A DNA stretch of 54,608 bases, taken from contig CAMCYS010000011.1 in the NCBI GenBank assembly GCA_945885625.1, positions 1 to 54,608 on the forward strand. The letters run 5' to 3'. This document shows, piece by piece, positions 38,680 to 47,352 of the stretch (positions within the stretch are counted from its first letter, which is position 1; each line of letters starts with the position of its first letter). The DNA is from Bifidobacterium breve. GTDB taxonomy: Bacteria > Actinomycetota > Actinomycetes > Nanopelagicales > Nanopelagicaceae. Under the pieces are notes generated by a model. It saw only the letters and a list, made by a program, of their open reading frames with translations. It had not been told where the DNA came from and did not search any database. The position numbers and the translations under genes were made by a program.

Positions 38680-39225
38680 TTAGATATCTCGTTCTCGCCA
38701 GGCCATAACCATCGAAGGCATCGCAGCAAACGTAAACAGAGTTGCGATCACAACATAGCTGCCATCGTTTCCTTCTGGCTGGAACATTTGGAGTTCAGGT
38801 CCAAAAATCATTAATACCCATAAGCCCATGATGATGTAGCTCAAGATGAAATAGGCATACCTAAATGATGTGTTGCGAACCGCGATCTGTCGCTCGTCTA
38901 GTAATTCATCGGGCGCATCTGCAATTGATCTAACCGCAATTCGCAAGAATGAATAGCAGCCAACCATCGCAAGGATTACGAAAATTGCTGTTACAGAAAA
39001 AACCATCAGACTGACGTCTGGGCTTAAGTTTAAATTGGTTTTAATAGTTGGCCAGTAACTACCCATAGATGTAAGAACTATGCCAAGTGCCATAAGCACT
39101 ACTAAAACACGTCTATTGCGCTGAGGTCGCAGCCATCTAAATTTTGAGTTTTTATCATTCAATAAGGCCTTTACACCCTTTTCCGTAACGCCTTCAAACC
39201 AATAGATCTTGTTCTTCTTTGACAT
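38680..39225 (-). CDS. Four-helix membrane protein, paralogue of the upstream gene
   Basis: A 181-residue protein with a charged N-terminus and four hydrophobic segments. A cytosolic motif between helices 2 and 3, IADAPDELLDERQIAVRNTSFRYAY, is shared with the neighbour 39237-39779 (IFDIPDNVLDERLYSLRNRYSFRSY). The common form is D-x-PD-x-x-LDER-x-x-x-x-RN. The build resembles DUF2178-type partners of small XRE regulators, but I am not certain of the family. GGAGAG precedes the ATG. Confidence 0.7.
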   Translation of the reverse strand: MSKKNKIYWFEGVTEKGVKALLNDKNSKFRWLRPQRNRRVLVVLMALGIVLTSMGSYWPTIKTNLNLSPDVSLMVFSVTAIFVILAMVGCYSFLRIAVRSIADAPDELLDERQIAVRNTSFRYAYFILSYIIMGLWVLMIFGPELQMFQPEGNDGSYVVIATLFTFAAMPSMVMAWRERDI

Positions 39226-39236
39226 TTATACTCTCC

Positions 39237-39779
39237 TTACGCGAAGTTCTTTTCTTGCCAGCCAAGAAATAGATATGGGACTGAGGCATATGTGGCAATT
39301 GCTGGTAGCCACAGCCGGGAAGGATCGATTTCAGAAAAGTTAACCGTTGCAAGTATGAAGAGAATTAGCAATCCAATTGCTTGATAAGAACGAAATGAGT
39401 ACCGATTCCGTAAGGAATACAAACGTTCATCCAATACATTATCTGGAATATCAAAGATCGATCGAAATGAGAAATTAAGTGCGCCAAATGCAATACCAAA
39501 AAATATACCCATAGCAATGTAATGGAAAGCGCCAAGTTGAATACTGCTAAGGGATACATTCCACATTAGAATGAGAGTTAGGCCTGTTACAGCAGCGAGT
39601 GCTCTTCTGGATCGGAATTCGGATGACCATTTTGGCAAATCTGAATTCATGCTGACGATAATGTCGTCTTTCAAATTTTCTCGAACTCCCGTACCAAATT
39701 CCACTTTCACCTGAGGTCGTATGAATTTACGTTCCCTTGGCGAGAACCAAAGAAAATAGAACTTTTTATTAAAAATCAT
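39237..39779 (-). CDS. Four-helix membrane protein, first of a paralogous pair
   Basis: A 180-residue protein like the next gene: basic N-terminus, four helices and the motif IPDNVLDERLYSLRNRYSFRSY after helix 2. Its ATG overlaps the XRE stop by one base (TAATG), so the regulator and this protein are translationally coupled. Gene order and coupling suggest the regulator controls or responds to these membrane proteins. Function is unknown. Confidence 0.7.
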   Translation of the reverse strand: MIFNKKFYFLWFSPRERKFIRPQVKVEFGTGVRENLKDDIIVSMNSDLPKWSSEFRSRRALAAVTGLTLILMWNVSLSSIQLGAFHYIAMGIFFGIAFGALNFSFRSIFDIPDNVLDERLYSLRNRYSFRSYQAIGLLILFILATVNFSEIDPSRLWLPAIATYASVPYLFLGWQEKNFA

Positions 39780-40012
39780 TACTTTCCTTTCTTGAATGGG
39801 GTTTGCGAAAACAGCTCTGAAACCTCTTGGTTCAGTGACTTGGCTATACGTAGGGCCAGAACGAGCGATGGGCTGTATTCCTCACGCTCTAGGTAGCCAA
39901 TAGTTTGGTAATGAACGCCAACTTTGTCGGCTAGCTCTTGCCGAGATAGCCCTAAGGCAGATCGAGCTTCTTCGATGCGGTTATAAACCGGCTCTTCGGG
40001 ATTACGACTCAT
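39779..40012 (-). CDS. Small XRE-family HTH regulator
   Basis: A 77-residue Cro/CI-type protein: NRIEEARSALGLSRQELADKVGVHYQTIGYLEREEYSPSLVLALRIAKSLNQEVSELF. The HTH spans almost the whole chain. I use ATG 40012 because an upstream extension would cross a palindromic operator and a -10-like TATGCT. It resembles the YozG-like regulators that accompany small membrane proteins. It opens a five-gene operon ending in DUF418. Confidence 0.85.
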   Translation of the reverse strand: MSRNPEEPVYNRIEEARSALGLSRQELADKVGVHYQTIGYLEREEYSPSLVLALRIAKSLNQEVSELFSQTPFKKGK

Positions 40013-40015
40013 ACC

Positions 40016-40033
40016 TGTAGCATACATGCTACA
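40016..40033. promoter_or_regulatory. Palindromic operator over the XRE-operon promoter
   Basis: TGTAGCATACATGCTACA is a perfect 18-bp inverted repeat directly before the XRE start codon. On the minus strand TTGTAT, a 17-nt spacer and TATGCT form a promoter whose -10 lies in the palindrome. Autorepression of the operon is inferred. The half-site TGTAGCAT also occurs in the CstR-type operator at 47789-47820. Confidence 0.6.
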
Positions 40034-40087
40034 TAGCATTAATACAACAAAGATAAGTCTCAAGCAGATTACTCTTGAGAGCAATTA

Positions 40088-41113
40088 TCAAGGATTGTGT
40101 GTGTGCCCTTTTTCTCCATCATGTGGCTTTTTAGGTGCTGTTACCCGACCAGCGTGTGCATGTGCTTCCGGATCCCGCTTAACCTTGATGAAGCTGGCAA
40201 CGGTTGAGATAACTAAAATCGCACCAATCACCGCAAGGCTTAGCAATGTTGGAATCTTAGGGATTTGGGCAAACTCTTCGTGCAGATAAGTCATGATCAA
40301 CTTAGCGCCGATAAACATCAAAATTGCGGAAAGACCAAGTGAGAGATAAACCAGTTTATCTAGTAAGCCTTTGAGCAAGAAGTAAAGCGCTCTAAGTCCA
40401 AGAAGTGCAAAAGCGTTAGCGGCAAAGACTAAGAATGGCTCTTGCGTCACGCCAAAGGTTGCCGGAATTGAGTCAAGCGCAAACAGAAGGTCAGTAGATG
40501 CAATAGCTACCATCACTATAAACATGGGCGTTGCAATTCTCTTACCGTTAAGGCGAGTAAAAATCTTTGGGCCATTGTATTCATCAGTCATGGCAATTCG
40601 TTTTCTGATGGTTCGAACTAGAACATTATCTTCTGGCGAAGGATCTTCATCCCAGTGTTTGAACAATCCGACACCGGTCCAAATAAGGATCGCGCCAAAG
40701 ATCACAAATGTGAAGCTAAATGCGGCTAGAGCAGCTGCGCCAACAGCGATAAAGATCGCTCGAAGAACGAGTGCAAGAATTACTCCGAACATCAATACTT
40801 GCTGATGGAAAATCGATGGCACTTTAAACTGAGTCAAAATAATAATGAAAACAAATAAGTTGTCGACTGATAACGATTTCTCGACAAGATAGGCAGCGAA
40901 ATATTCGGTTCCGTATTGCGAGCCTGCGGTTTGCCAAACCCAAATACCAAAAGCAATCGCAACTCCGATATAGAGGATCGACCCGATAGCGGCCTCTTTA
41001 AACATTACATCGTGAGGTTTACTGCTAACGGTAAGCAGATCAACAACAATTAGAGCGGTGATCAAGCCAATTACTAGAGCCCAAGCTAAAAGGGTTACAT
41101 CCATAGTTTTCAA
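40088..41113 (-). CDS. TerC-family integral membrane protein, probable manganese exporter
   Basis: A 341-residue TerC/Alx-type protein with about nine helices. Acidic metal-linked motifs are ALIVVDLLTV, EKSLSVDNLFVFIIILTQFKVP and ASTDLLFALDSIPATFGVTQEPF. The His-rich C-terminus (HAHAGRVTAPKKPHDGEKGHTHN) may bind metal. TerC members are implicated in Mn export or metalation of secreted proteins. A yybP-ykoY element in the 5' UTR supports Mn-linked control. Confidence 0.9.
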   Translation of the reverse strand: MKTMDVTLLAWALVIGLITALIVVDLLTVSSKPHDVMFKEAAIGSILYIGVAIAFGIWVWQTAGSQYGTEYFAAYLVEKSLSVDNLFVFIIILTQFKVPSIFHQQVLMFGVILALVLRAIFIAVGAAALAAFSFTFVIFGAILIWTGVGLFKHWDEDPSPEDNVLVRTIRKRIAMTDEYNGPKIFTRLNGKRIATPMFIVMVAIASTDLLFALDSIPATFGVTQEPFLVFAANAFALLGLRALYFLLKGLLDKLVYLSLGLSAILMFIGAKLIMTYLHEEFAQIPKIPTLLSLAVIGAILVISTVASFIKVKRDPEAHAHAGRVTAPKKPHDGEKGHTHNP

Positions 41114-41126
41114 ACCTATTCGTTAA

Positions 41127-41230
41127 AGGGGCAGATGCTGCCAAGGTCTCCCTCACCACAACGTGGTCGCAACCCCGGGATATTTCTATCCGTATTGACG
41201 AAGGTGCGTTAGCGAGGTACTCCCCTTAAC
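41127..41230 (-). promoter_or_regulatory. yybP-ykoY (Mn2+) riboswitch of terC
   Basis: The minus-strand leader carries GGGGAGTA (41218-41225) and, about 70 nt later, GAGGGAGACCTTGGCAGC (41139-41156), the two conserved loops of the yybP-ykoY element. GGCAGCATCTGCC then forms a short hairpin. The mid-part CAATACGGATAG...ATATCCC would form the connecting helix. Position before a TerC gene is the classical context. Confidence 0.8.
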
Positions 41231-41318
41231 TACCAAGAAGTCTATGTTCTTAGGTGTTGCTTCGCAAATTAAGTAAGCGTTGCCCTTTACACCAGAGATC
41301 TTTACGGAATACTTATCA

Positions 41319-42509
41319 CAGATGAGAAGAGAACTCTTACGCATTCCAGGTGCTGATGGAATCAGAGCTCTGGCCTGTCTTTTAGTTGTATGGCACCACA
41401 CCACCCAACGTTTTAATCCAGAGAATTCAGCGTCTTGGATTCAAAACATCCATTTCTTTGGAATGCGCGGTGAAGTCGGAGTCAGTCTCTTCTTCGTGCT
41501 CTCGGGTTGCTTACTCTCGCTGCCATTTTGGAGTGCTTTCATTGAAGCTGATAGGGCTCCAAATCTTCGCTCCTATGCCATTAATCGCGCGGCGCGAATT
41601 ATTCCGGCTTATTGGTTTAACTTGGTGTTCTGTACAGCAATAGCGATCTGGTTATTTGACCAAGATATTAATTGGTGGAGAGTTATCTCAGGCCTTCTTT
41701 TCATCAATAGTTATCACTATTCATCATTCTTTCCGGCAGAACTAAATGGACCTCTATGGTCTATCGGCCTCGAGGTTTCGTGTTATTTACTTCTCCCGAT
41801 GGTTCTGATCACAATCATAAAAACCACTAAGAGCATACCCCTTGCCACATTTGGAATGGTTACTTGGATCTTTGCTCTACAGATTTTGAATCCCTTGATT
41901 GTAAATAATTTCATGACCGACAATAAATTAAAGGGCTGGCAATACGGACTTACTGGTGGCGCAAAGCAATGGCTACCGTATTGGAATATTGGATCATTTT
42001 TCACACAATTTCTATGTGGATCTCTGGCTGCTCTAATCATTCTCGCTTTAAGATCACGCGGTACATTAAAGTCGCGTGCTTTTGATCTTTCATTTATTGT
42101 CTTTGCGATAGCTGCGGCTTGTTTAGTTGCCATCCGACTAGTTCCTGGTGCACCTGATAGCTTCACAATGCAGCCATACGCGGCTCCCTTTTATGCAATT
42201 CTCATGGCAGGTGCAATAGTCTCAGCGGCATTCAGTGCGCATATTTATAAGTTGTTAGACAATAAATTGTTCAGCTGGATTGCAAAATTATCTTTCAGTA
42301 TCTATCTATGGCATATGTTTATAATTGTCATAATTGAGCGTCAGTTTGTGGAGAAATATATTTATTACGGTCTCACCGATTTACTGCAATGGGTGTTTAT
42401 CAGCGCGATAGTTCTCATGGCATCAATTCTGATTGCGGCAATATCTTGGCGATTCCTTGAATCTCCCGCGCTTAAGTACGCACGCTCACATGGACACAAA
42501 GCGCTTTAA
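41319..42509 (+). CDS. Acyltransferase family 3 (OafA/YrhL-like)
   Basis: About 396 residues from ATG 41319, where TTTACA and TACTTA (18-nt spacer) predict a leaderless start. The catalytic-His motif is IRALACLLVVWHHTTQRF, followed by GEVGVSLFFVLSGCLLSLPF and RAARIIPAYWF, typical of acyltransferase-3 enzymes. About ten helices follow, and no SGNH domain is fused. It would acylate a surface glycan or lipid. It is divergent from the terC leader. Confidence 0.9.
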   Translation, partial: QMRRELLRIPGADGIRALACLLVVWHHTTQRFNPENSASWIQNIHFFGMRGEVGVSLFFVLSGCLLSLPFWSAFIEADRAPNLRSYAINRAARIIPAYWFNLVFCTAIAIWLFDQDINWWRVISGLLFINSYHYSSFFPAELNGPLWSIGLEVSCYLLLPMVLITIIKTTKSIPLATFGMVTWIFALQILNPLIVNNFMTDNKLKGWQYGLTGGAKQWLPYWNIGSFFTQFLCGSLAALIILALRSRGTLKSRAFDLSFIVFAIAAACLVAIRLVPGAPDSFTMQPYAAPFYAILMAGAIVSAAFSAHIYKLLDNKLFSWIAKLSFSIYLWHMFIIVIIERQFVEKYIYYGLTDLLQWVFISAIVLMASILIAAISWRFLESPALKYARSHGHKAL

Positions 42510-42629
42510 TCGCGTAAACCTCAGACTTTTCTGTGACTGCTAAATTGTGCTCAGAGTCGAGAGTTTTCAAGTAGAAATTCAGCTCTCTTCCCCTTATAGT
42601 GACGGAGCAAATACCAAGGAGGCAAGCCA

Positions 42630-43142
42630 GTGAAAAGAGTTTTCTTAGTTGTTGTCGGCGCACTATTACTTTCAGGGTGTGCAGCTTCTACGCAATCAAA
42701 CTCCGAATACAGCTCAGCTGACATTGCCTTTGCTGAAATGATGATCCCTCATCATGAACAAGCTATTGAGATGTCTGAAATTGCTTTTCTTAACACCACA
42801 AACCCTGATCTCTTGCAACTTGCTCAGGAAATTAAAGATGCGCAATCGCCTGAGATTGAATTAATGAATAGTTGGACCGGTGTCAAAGCCTCTACTCATG
42901 CTGGTCATATGATGGATGGAATGCTAAGCGAAAGCGAAATATCTGATCTTCGCGAAGCAAAAGGTAAAGAATTCGATCGTCTCTTTCTTGAAGGAATGAT
43001 TAAGCATCATGAAGGTGCTATTGAGATGGCTCAAGACGTGGCAGATTCCGATAACAAAGGTGTTGCAGATCTAAGCGCTTCCATCATAAGTGCGCAAGAA
43101 TTTGAGATTTCCAAAATGAAAGAGCTGTTGGCTAACTTCTAA
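42630..43142 (+). CDS. DUF305 lipoprotein
   Basis: A 170-residue lipoprotein (VVVGALLLSGCAAS lipobox) with two DUF305 repeats. Each carries an HH motif: FAEMMIPHHEQAIEMSEIA and FLEGMIKHHEGAIEMAQDVADS, plus DAQSPEIELMNSW between them. These His/Met-rich helical domains may bind metal such as copper; evidence is limited. It starts at GTG 42630 with the strong SD AAGGAGG. TATAGT upstream (about 42596) is a likely -10. Confidence 0.88.
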   Translation: MKRVFLVVVGALLLSGCAASTQSNSEYSSADIAFAEMMIPHHEQAIEMSEIAFLNTTNPDLLQLAQEIKDAQSPEIELMNSWTGVKASTHAGHMMDGMLSESEISDLREAKGKEFDRLFLEGMIKHHEGAIEMAQDVADSDNKGVADLSASIISAQEFEISKMKELLANF

Positions 43143-43220
43143 GCTAAGAAGTCTCGCCCAATTACTCGTGAAGTCATCTTTCTTCTTGTAATCCATTAAA
43201 AAATAGGCCACAGTTTACGA

Positions 43221-44801
43221 ATGCAAACAGGGCGAAGCGTTGTCTATGCCAAGAATGGCGGTGCCGCTGCGAGCCAGCCATTAGCCGTCAGTGCTGCGAT
43301 ATCAATTTTGAAACAAGGTGGCTCCTTTATTGATGCTGCCATTGCACTAAGTGCTGTGATCTGTGTTGTCGAACCAGGTGCCTCACATTTAGGTGGAGAT
43401 GCATTTTTAGTTACTCACCACGCGGCTACTAAAAGCAATCTGGCATTTAACGGAAGCGGTGAAGCACCACATGGGGCAACACTTGCTGCTTACGGCACAG
43501 AAATTCCACTACATGGTTACAAATCAGGAACTGTTCCGGGTTTAGTTTCAACTTGGTTTGAAGCGCATCAACGCTATGGAAACCTGCCGATGGCAAAGTT
43601 ATTAGAACAAGCCATTGATTATGCTGAAAATGGTTTCCCCGCAAACGCTGGCTTTATTAATCGAATGACTGGTCACTTAGCTCTTTTTCCAGATACTGCC
43701 ATTTTTAAGGATTTAGGTTTCGATGTAAATATCAAGCTTGGCAACTTAATTCTTCAAAGAGAACTCGCTCAATCACTTCGCGAGATTGCATCAAGTGGCC
43801 GTAGCGCATTTTATGAGGGAAGAATTGCTAATCAATTAATCAGTGGTTCTGATGGTTGGTTTAACGCCGAAGATTTAAAGGCTCACAGAACCAGAGTTCT
43901 TGACCCGTTATCAATTAAGTATCGCGACTTAACAATTTATGGTCAGCCCCCACCTACGCAAGGAATGATCTTGATGGAGGAACTGCTAATAAATGAGCGA
44001 TTTGATCTGACAAGCATGACCGAGGCAGATCGTATTCATATCGGCGTTGAATCAAAGAAGGCTGGATTCGCCGATCGCAACGCAATTCTGGGTGATCCTG
44101 AATTTATTGAAGTCAACGTCTCGAAGATTTTATCGAAAGAGAACATAGATAAGCGCACGGCACAAATATCTATGGAAAAAGCAGCAACAGATATCGCCCC
44201 AGTTAGCGAAGGTAGCGACACCACTTACTTCTTAGTCGCAGATAACGATGGCAATGCAGTTTCCTGGATTCAATCTGTCTTTCATGGTTTCGGTAGTTCC
44301 TGGGTAATTCCTGGAACCGGCATCATCTTGAACAACCGATTAACTGGATTCTCCTTAGATCCAACTTCCCCCAATATTGTTGAGCCTGGAAAGCGGCCAG
44401 CTCACACTCTCAACGCCTTCACCGCAGTAAACCCAGATGGATCTCTGCATTTAGTGGGCGGAACACCTGGCGCAAATATCCAGGTACAGACCAATCTTCA
44501 ACTAATCACCAATCTCGTTGATTTGAAGATGAATGTGCAGGAAGCAACCGAAGCACCTAGATGGCAACACTTAAATGCCCCTGGGCAAAGTTCTGCAGAA
44601 GAAACTGGCAGTGGAGTTCTTGAAATTGAAAACCGAGTTTCAAGTGCAGTGATTGATGAACTGCGAGCAAAAGGTCACGACGTGAAACTACTTGCGGCTT
44701 GGGGCCACGGTTCATCTGTGCAATTGATGCAGGTATTACCCAATAAAACATATGCTTTTGGTTCAGACCCTCGGTGCGAAGGTCACGCTTCAGGAATTTA
44801 A
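43221..44801 (+). CDS. ggt: Gamma-glutamyltransferase family protein
   Basis: A 526-residue Ntn hydrolase of the GGT family. The autocatalytic Thr is probably in EGSDTTYFLVADNDGNAVSWIQS near residue 335, which would give large and small subunits. GASHLGGDAFLVTHH and VEPGKRPAHTLNAFTAVNP and the GGTPGANIQVQTNLQ loop are typical. There is no signal peptide, so it may be a cytoplasmic GGT-like hydrolase (ywrD type) rather than a secreted glutathione hydrolase. It is convergent with the M20 gene. Confidence 0.87.
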   Translation: MQTGRSVVYAKNGGAAASQPLAVSAAISILKQGGSFIDAAIALSAVICVVEPGASHLGGDAFLVTHHAATKSNLAFNGSGEAPHGATLAAYGTEIPLHGYKSGTVPGLVSTWFEAHQRYGNLPMAKLLEQAIDYAENGFPANAGFINRMTGHLALFPDTAIFKDLGFDVNIKLGNLILQRELAQSLREIASSGRSAFYEGRIANQLISGSDGWFNAEDLKAHRTRVLDPLSIKYRDLTIYGQPPPTQGMILMEELLINERFDLTSMTEADRIHIGVESKKAGFADRNAILGDPEFIEVNVSKILSKENIDKRTAQISMEKAATDIAPVSEGSDTTYFLVADNDGNAVSWIQSVFHGFGSSWVIPGTGIILNNRLTGFSLDPTSPNIVEPGKRPAHTLNAFTAVNPDGSLHLVGGTPGANIQVQTNLQLITNLVDLKMNVQEATEAPRWQHLNAPGQSSAEETGSGVLEIENRVSSAVIDELRAKGHDVKLLAAWGHGSSVQLMQVLPNKTYAFGSDPRCEGHASGI

Positions 44802-44825
44802 GTCAGTTGCGCAGGCCTGGTAATT

Positions 44826-46022
44826 TCAATCCATTTCATGAAGTGATCGAACTGCCAACTCACTGAGCAGGGCAGTTCCGCGATACAACACAGCATCATC
44901 AAACATAGCTCGAGGTGAGTGATTTACTTCAGACTTAGTAAAGTCTTGATCAACCGATGCGCCAAGGAAAACATAAGAGCCTTGAACTGCCTCCAAAACC
45001 CGTGAATAATCCTCAGCTCCGGCAATAGCATGTGGCATATCCATGTAACTTTCACTGCCAAAGAGATCAGCTGCAACCTTGCCCACGAATTGTGCCTGTA
45101 CATCGTTATTTACTGTTACCGGATACTGCTCGACAACTTTGACTTCAGCTTTAAGTCCATAGCCCTGCGCGATTGATTCACATAAACGCACTGCCTCGAT
45201 CTTGATGCGATCTCTATTTTCGGGCGAGAATGTGCGAATTGTGGCTTCAAACTCTGCTGTATCAGGAATGATATTTGCTTTGGTGCCAGCATGGAATTGT
45301 CCAACAGTTATTACTACTGGATCGAAGGCATCAAAGGATCGAGTGATTAATAACTGCAGCGCGCTGACCATTTCAGCTGCAACTGGAATCGGATCTTTAG
45401 CAGTATGCGGTTGTGAACCATGTCCGCCCATGCCAACCACAGTTACATGTATTTCATCGGCAGAAGCCATCATGGTTCCGGGCTTGGTGGTGAAAACTCC
45501 ATTTGGAATTGCAGATGACATAACGTGAATTCCGTAAGTTCTATCGGCTTTTCTCCCACTGGCAGTCAGCACGCCTTCAGCAATCATATGTCCCGCGCCA
45601 TCGTCGCCTTCTTCACCGGGTTGAAACATAAAGACCACATCGCCGTTGAGCTGTGACTTATTTTTCACTAATAACTTAGCCGCACCAATTAACATCGTTA
45701 CATGTAAGTCATGACCACACGCATGCATGGCACCGTCAATCTGACTCTTATATGAAACATCAGCAAGTTCAGTAACAGGTAGAGCATCCATATCTGCGCG
45801 CAATAAAACTGTCTTGTCAGATTTGCCAGCTCGAAGCACAGCGGTTACCGAGCTAAGTGCTTTTCCAGTTGTGATCTCAAGACCTAAGCCATCGAGGGCA
45901 GCCAAAATCTTCGCCTGAGTCTTGGGTAGGTCTAATCCGATTTCTGGCTCTTGATGAATACGTCGGCGAATTGCGACTAAATCATTTTGGATTTCACTGG
46001 CTTCAGCTAGAAAATCAGACAC
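44826..46022 (-). CDS. M20-family amidohydrolase/peptidase (hippurate hydrolase-like)
   Basis: A 398-residue zinc-dependent amidohydrolase. The metal site is seen in MHACGHDLHVTMLIGAAKLL, GEEGDDGAGHMI and HSP-like regions near the C-terminus; HGSQPHTAKDPIPVAAEMV is the dimerisation/lid start. This architecture is IAA-amino-acid/hippurate hydrolase and N-acetyl-L-amino-acid deacylase. The substrate is unknown. No signal peptide is present. Confidence 0.9.
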   Translation of the reverse strand: MSDFLAEASEIQNDLVAIRRRIHQEPEIGLDLPKTQAKILAALDGLGLEITTGKALSSVTAVLRAGKSDKTVLLRADMDALPVTELADVSYKSQIDGAMHACGHDLHVTMLIGAAKLLVKNKSQLNGDVVFMFQPGEEGDDGAGHMIAEGVLTASGRKADRTYGIHVMSSAIPNGVFTTKPGTMMASADEIHVTVVGMGGHGSQPHTAKDPIPVAAEMVSALQLLITRSFDAFDPVVITVGQFHAGTKANIIPDTAEFEATIRTFSPENRDRIKIEAVRLCESIAQGYGLKAEVKVVEQYPVTVNNDVQAQFVGKVAADLFGSESYMDMPHAIAGAEDYSRVLEAVQGSYVFLGASVDQDFTKSEVNHSPRAMFDDAVLYRGTALLSELAVRSLHEMD

Positions 46023-46163
46023 TCTAAACCCCTCGTAAATTCAATCCTTTGGATGATCTTAATTCTCTAGCAATCTAATGTCTATGAATTTGTTTCGCCC
46101 GCCAAAACTTATAACTGGTCAAACGCCAAGTTATCTGACACATTTTCCAAAGCATTTCTTTGG

Positions 46164-46556
46164 TTAATTGCTAACCACTTCAACCCGACCATTTAGTTTC
46201 CTTGCCTTGATGACTCTCTCTTTCACAGTGGTTTTGATAGAAGGGTCAAGGGATTTGGCATACTCACAGACAAGTTGGGCCCGAAGCAGCACAACTCGAT
46301 ACATTGACTCTCGTTGCCCAGCCAGACTTGTACCCGTGCAGACAAACTCTTTAATTCCCTTGCCTTTGGCCAGAATTTCCCTGATTTCGAACTTTTGTCT
46401 AGGTGTCAGAGCAGTGGCTGCACCTGGATGATCAGACAACACTTTGACAATACTCGTTGATGATTTTTTATGGAGGTTACCTGCACCGGCAGAAGTCGGA
46501 TCAATCAATAGCCCTAATAAGACCAATGTGGTTGCTGATTTTGACCAGAGTCTCAT
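46164..46556 (-). CDS. Small exported protein of unknown function
   Basis: A 130-residue protein with a signal peptide (RLWSKSATTLVLLGLLIDPTSAGA). The mature part LTPRQKFEIREILAKGKGIKEFVCTGTSLAGQRESMYRVVLLRAQLVCEYAKSLDPSIKTTVKERVIKARKLNGRVEV resembles an OmpA-like fold: a helix/strand, V-TGT, R-x-x-V/L-x-R-A, and the final GRVEV strand. Two Cys could form a disulfide. Peptidoglycan contact is possible but unproven. It lies just left of repeat copy A, which I take as the island boundary. Confidence 0.6.
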   Translation of the reverse strand: MRLWSKSATTLVLLGLLIDPTSAGAGNLHKKSSTSIVKVLSDHPGAATALTPRQKFEIREILAKGKGIKEFVCTGTSLAGQRESMYRVVLLRAQLVCEYAKSLDPSIKTTVKERVIKARKLNGRVEVVSN

Positions 46557-46705
46557 CTTGCTAACCTATCTTTCTGCTCGTTGAAATAATTATAAGCAGT
46601 AAAGCATATTTAACGAATCTCTTCGTCTCCAATGAGCGTGAAAATTTCTCTTAGGTGAAGCTGTCTGCTCGGACACCAGATGAGGTTTCCAATCACTTTA
46701 TTTAT

Positions 46706-46727
46706 AGAAGAGTCGCCCTGTAAGTCG
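46706..46727 (-). repeat. rnpB-3'-end-like repeat, copy A (diverged)
   Basis: Minus strand CGACTTACAGGGCGACTCTT differs from the consensus CCGGCTTATAGGGCGACTCTT at three positions. It lies 21 nt after the zinc-ribbon gene stop, the same placement as other copies. TATAAA follows directly (46701-46706), then a GTG-started 28-codon frame to 46610 of doubtful reality. Confidence 0.65.
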
Positions 46728-46748
46728 AAAATGATATTGATTGGGAGA

Positions 46749-46916
46749 TTACTTCTTCCCAAACATTCTGCTAAAGAAGCTTGGCTCTTTCGGGTCATTT
46801 GCATGCCCTTGGCAGCGATCTTGCTTTGATACTCCCTTGAGGGCAATTTCAATGTGTTGACCACATCCTGACCAGGTTGGCTTTCCACATTTACGACATG
46901 TCGTTCTACTGCACAC
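46749..46916 (-). CDS. Small zinc-ribbon-like protein, paralogue 1
   Basis: A 55-residue protein starting at GTG 46916, 7 nt after AGAGGA. The N-terminal half, CSRTTCRKCGKPTWSGCGQH, continues IEIALKGVSKQDRCQGH; the Cys and His positions suggest one zinc site. It is clearly related to the 37-residue protein at 47643-47756 (shared K-x-TWSGCGQH and a later RC). Such tiny proteins are common but uncharacterised in Actinobacteria. A longer frame at 46610-46888 on the same strand is a shadow of this gene. Confidence 0.75.
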   Translation of the reverse strand: MCSRTTCRKCGKPTWSGCGQHIEIALKGVSKQDRCQGHANDPKEPSFFSRMFGKK

Positions 46917-46959
46917 GATTATTCCTCTTTCTTGTTTTGTTTGGTTTGATTTCGCTTTG

Positions 46960-47343
46960 TTAGTTATTCACTAAAGGCAGTCCAGAATTAGCCCAATCAA
47001 TTACTCCGCCATCAAGGTTGTAAAGCTTGGTGAAACCCGCATCGCTCATTACCTTTACAGCCTGTCCAGAACGGTTTCCGCTACGGCAGTAGACCGCATA
47101 AGTTTGGTTTTTATCAAGGGACGCAATTTCGTTTTCAAAATTACCACTTTGGAAATCAACCAATAGCGCTCCTTCGATATGGCCTTCACTAAACTCACCC
47201 GGCGTACGTACATCTAAAGTGATTATTCCTGGTTCAGTAACTTTGGCTGAAAATTCTGAAACGCTTAGATCCGTTGCAGTTGAACTAGTTGAACAGCCCG
47301 CCAAAAGTAGAGCTGATGCCAATATGGCAATTACCCTCTTCAT
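46960..47343 (-). CDS. Rhodanese-domain lipoprotein
   Basis: A 127-residue single-domain rhodanese anchored by a lipoprotein signal (IAILASALLLAGCSTSS). The domain has ITLDVRTPGEFSEGHIEGALLVDF and the active loop VYCRSGNRSGQA, and ends NLDGGVIDWANSGLPLV. It handles sulfane sulfur at the outer membrane face. It is third in the minus-strand branch of the persulfide module, 9 nt after the repressor stop. Confidence 0.92.
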   Translation of the reverse strand: MKRVIAILASALLLAGCSTSSTATDLSVSEFSAKVTEPGIITLDVRTPGEFSEGHIEGALLVDFQSGNFENEIASLDKNQTYAVYCRSGNRSGQAVKVMSDAGFTKLYNLDGGVIDWANSGLPLVNN

Positions 47344-47352
47344 GACTCTCTC

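Noticed and set aside
46610..46888. 92-codon minus-strand open frame (and its last 28 codons from GTG 46696)
   Set aside because: It overlaps the zinc-ribbon gene 46749-46916 in another frame, runs through repeat copy A and has no recognisable content. The terminal GTG frame has a TATAAA nearby, but no homology could be judged.
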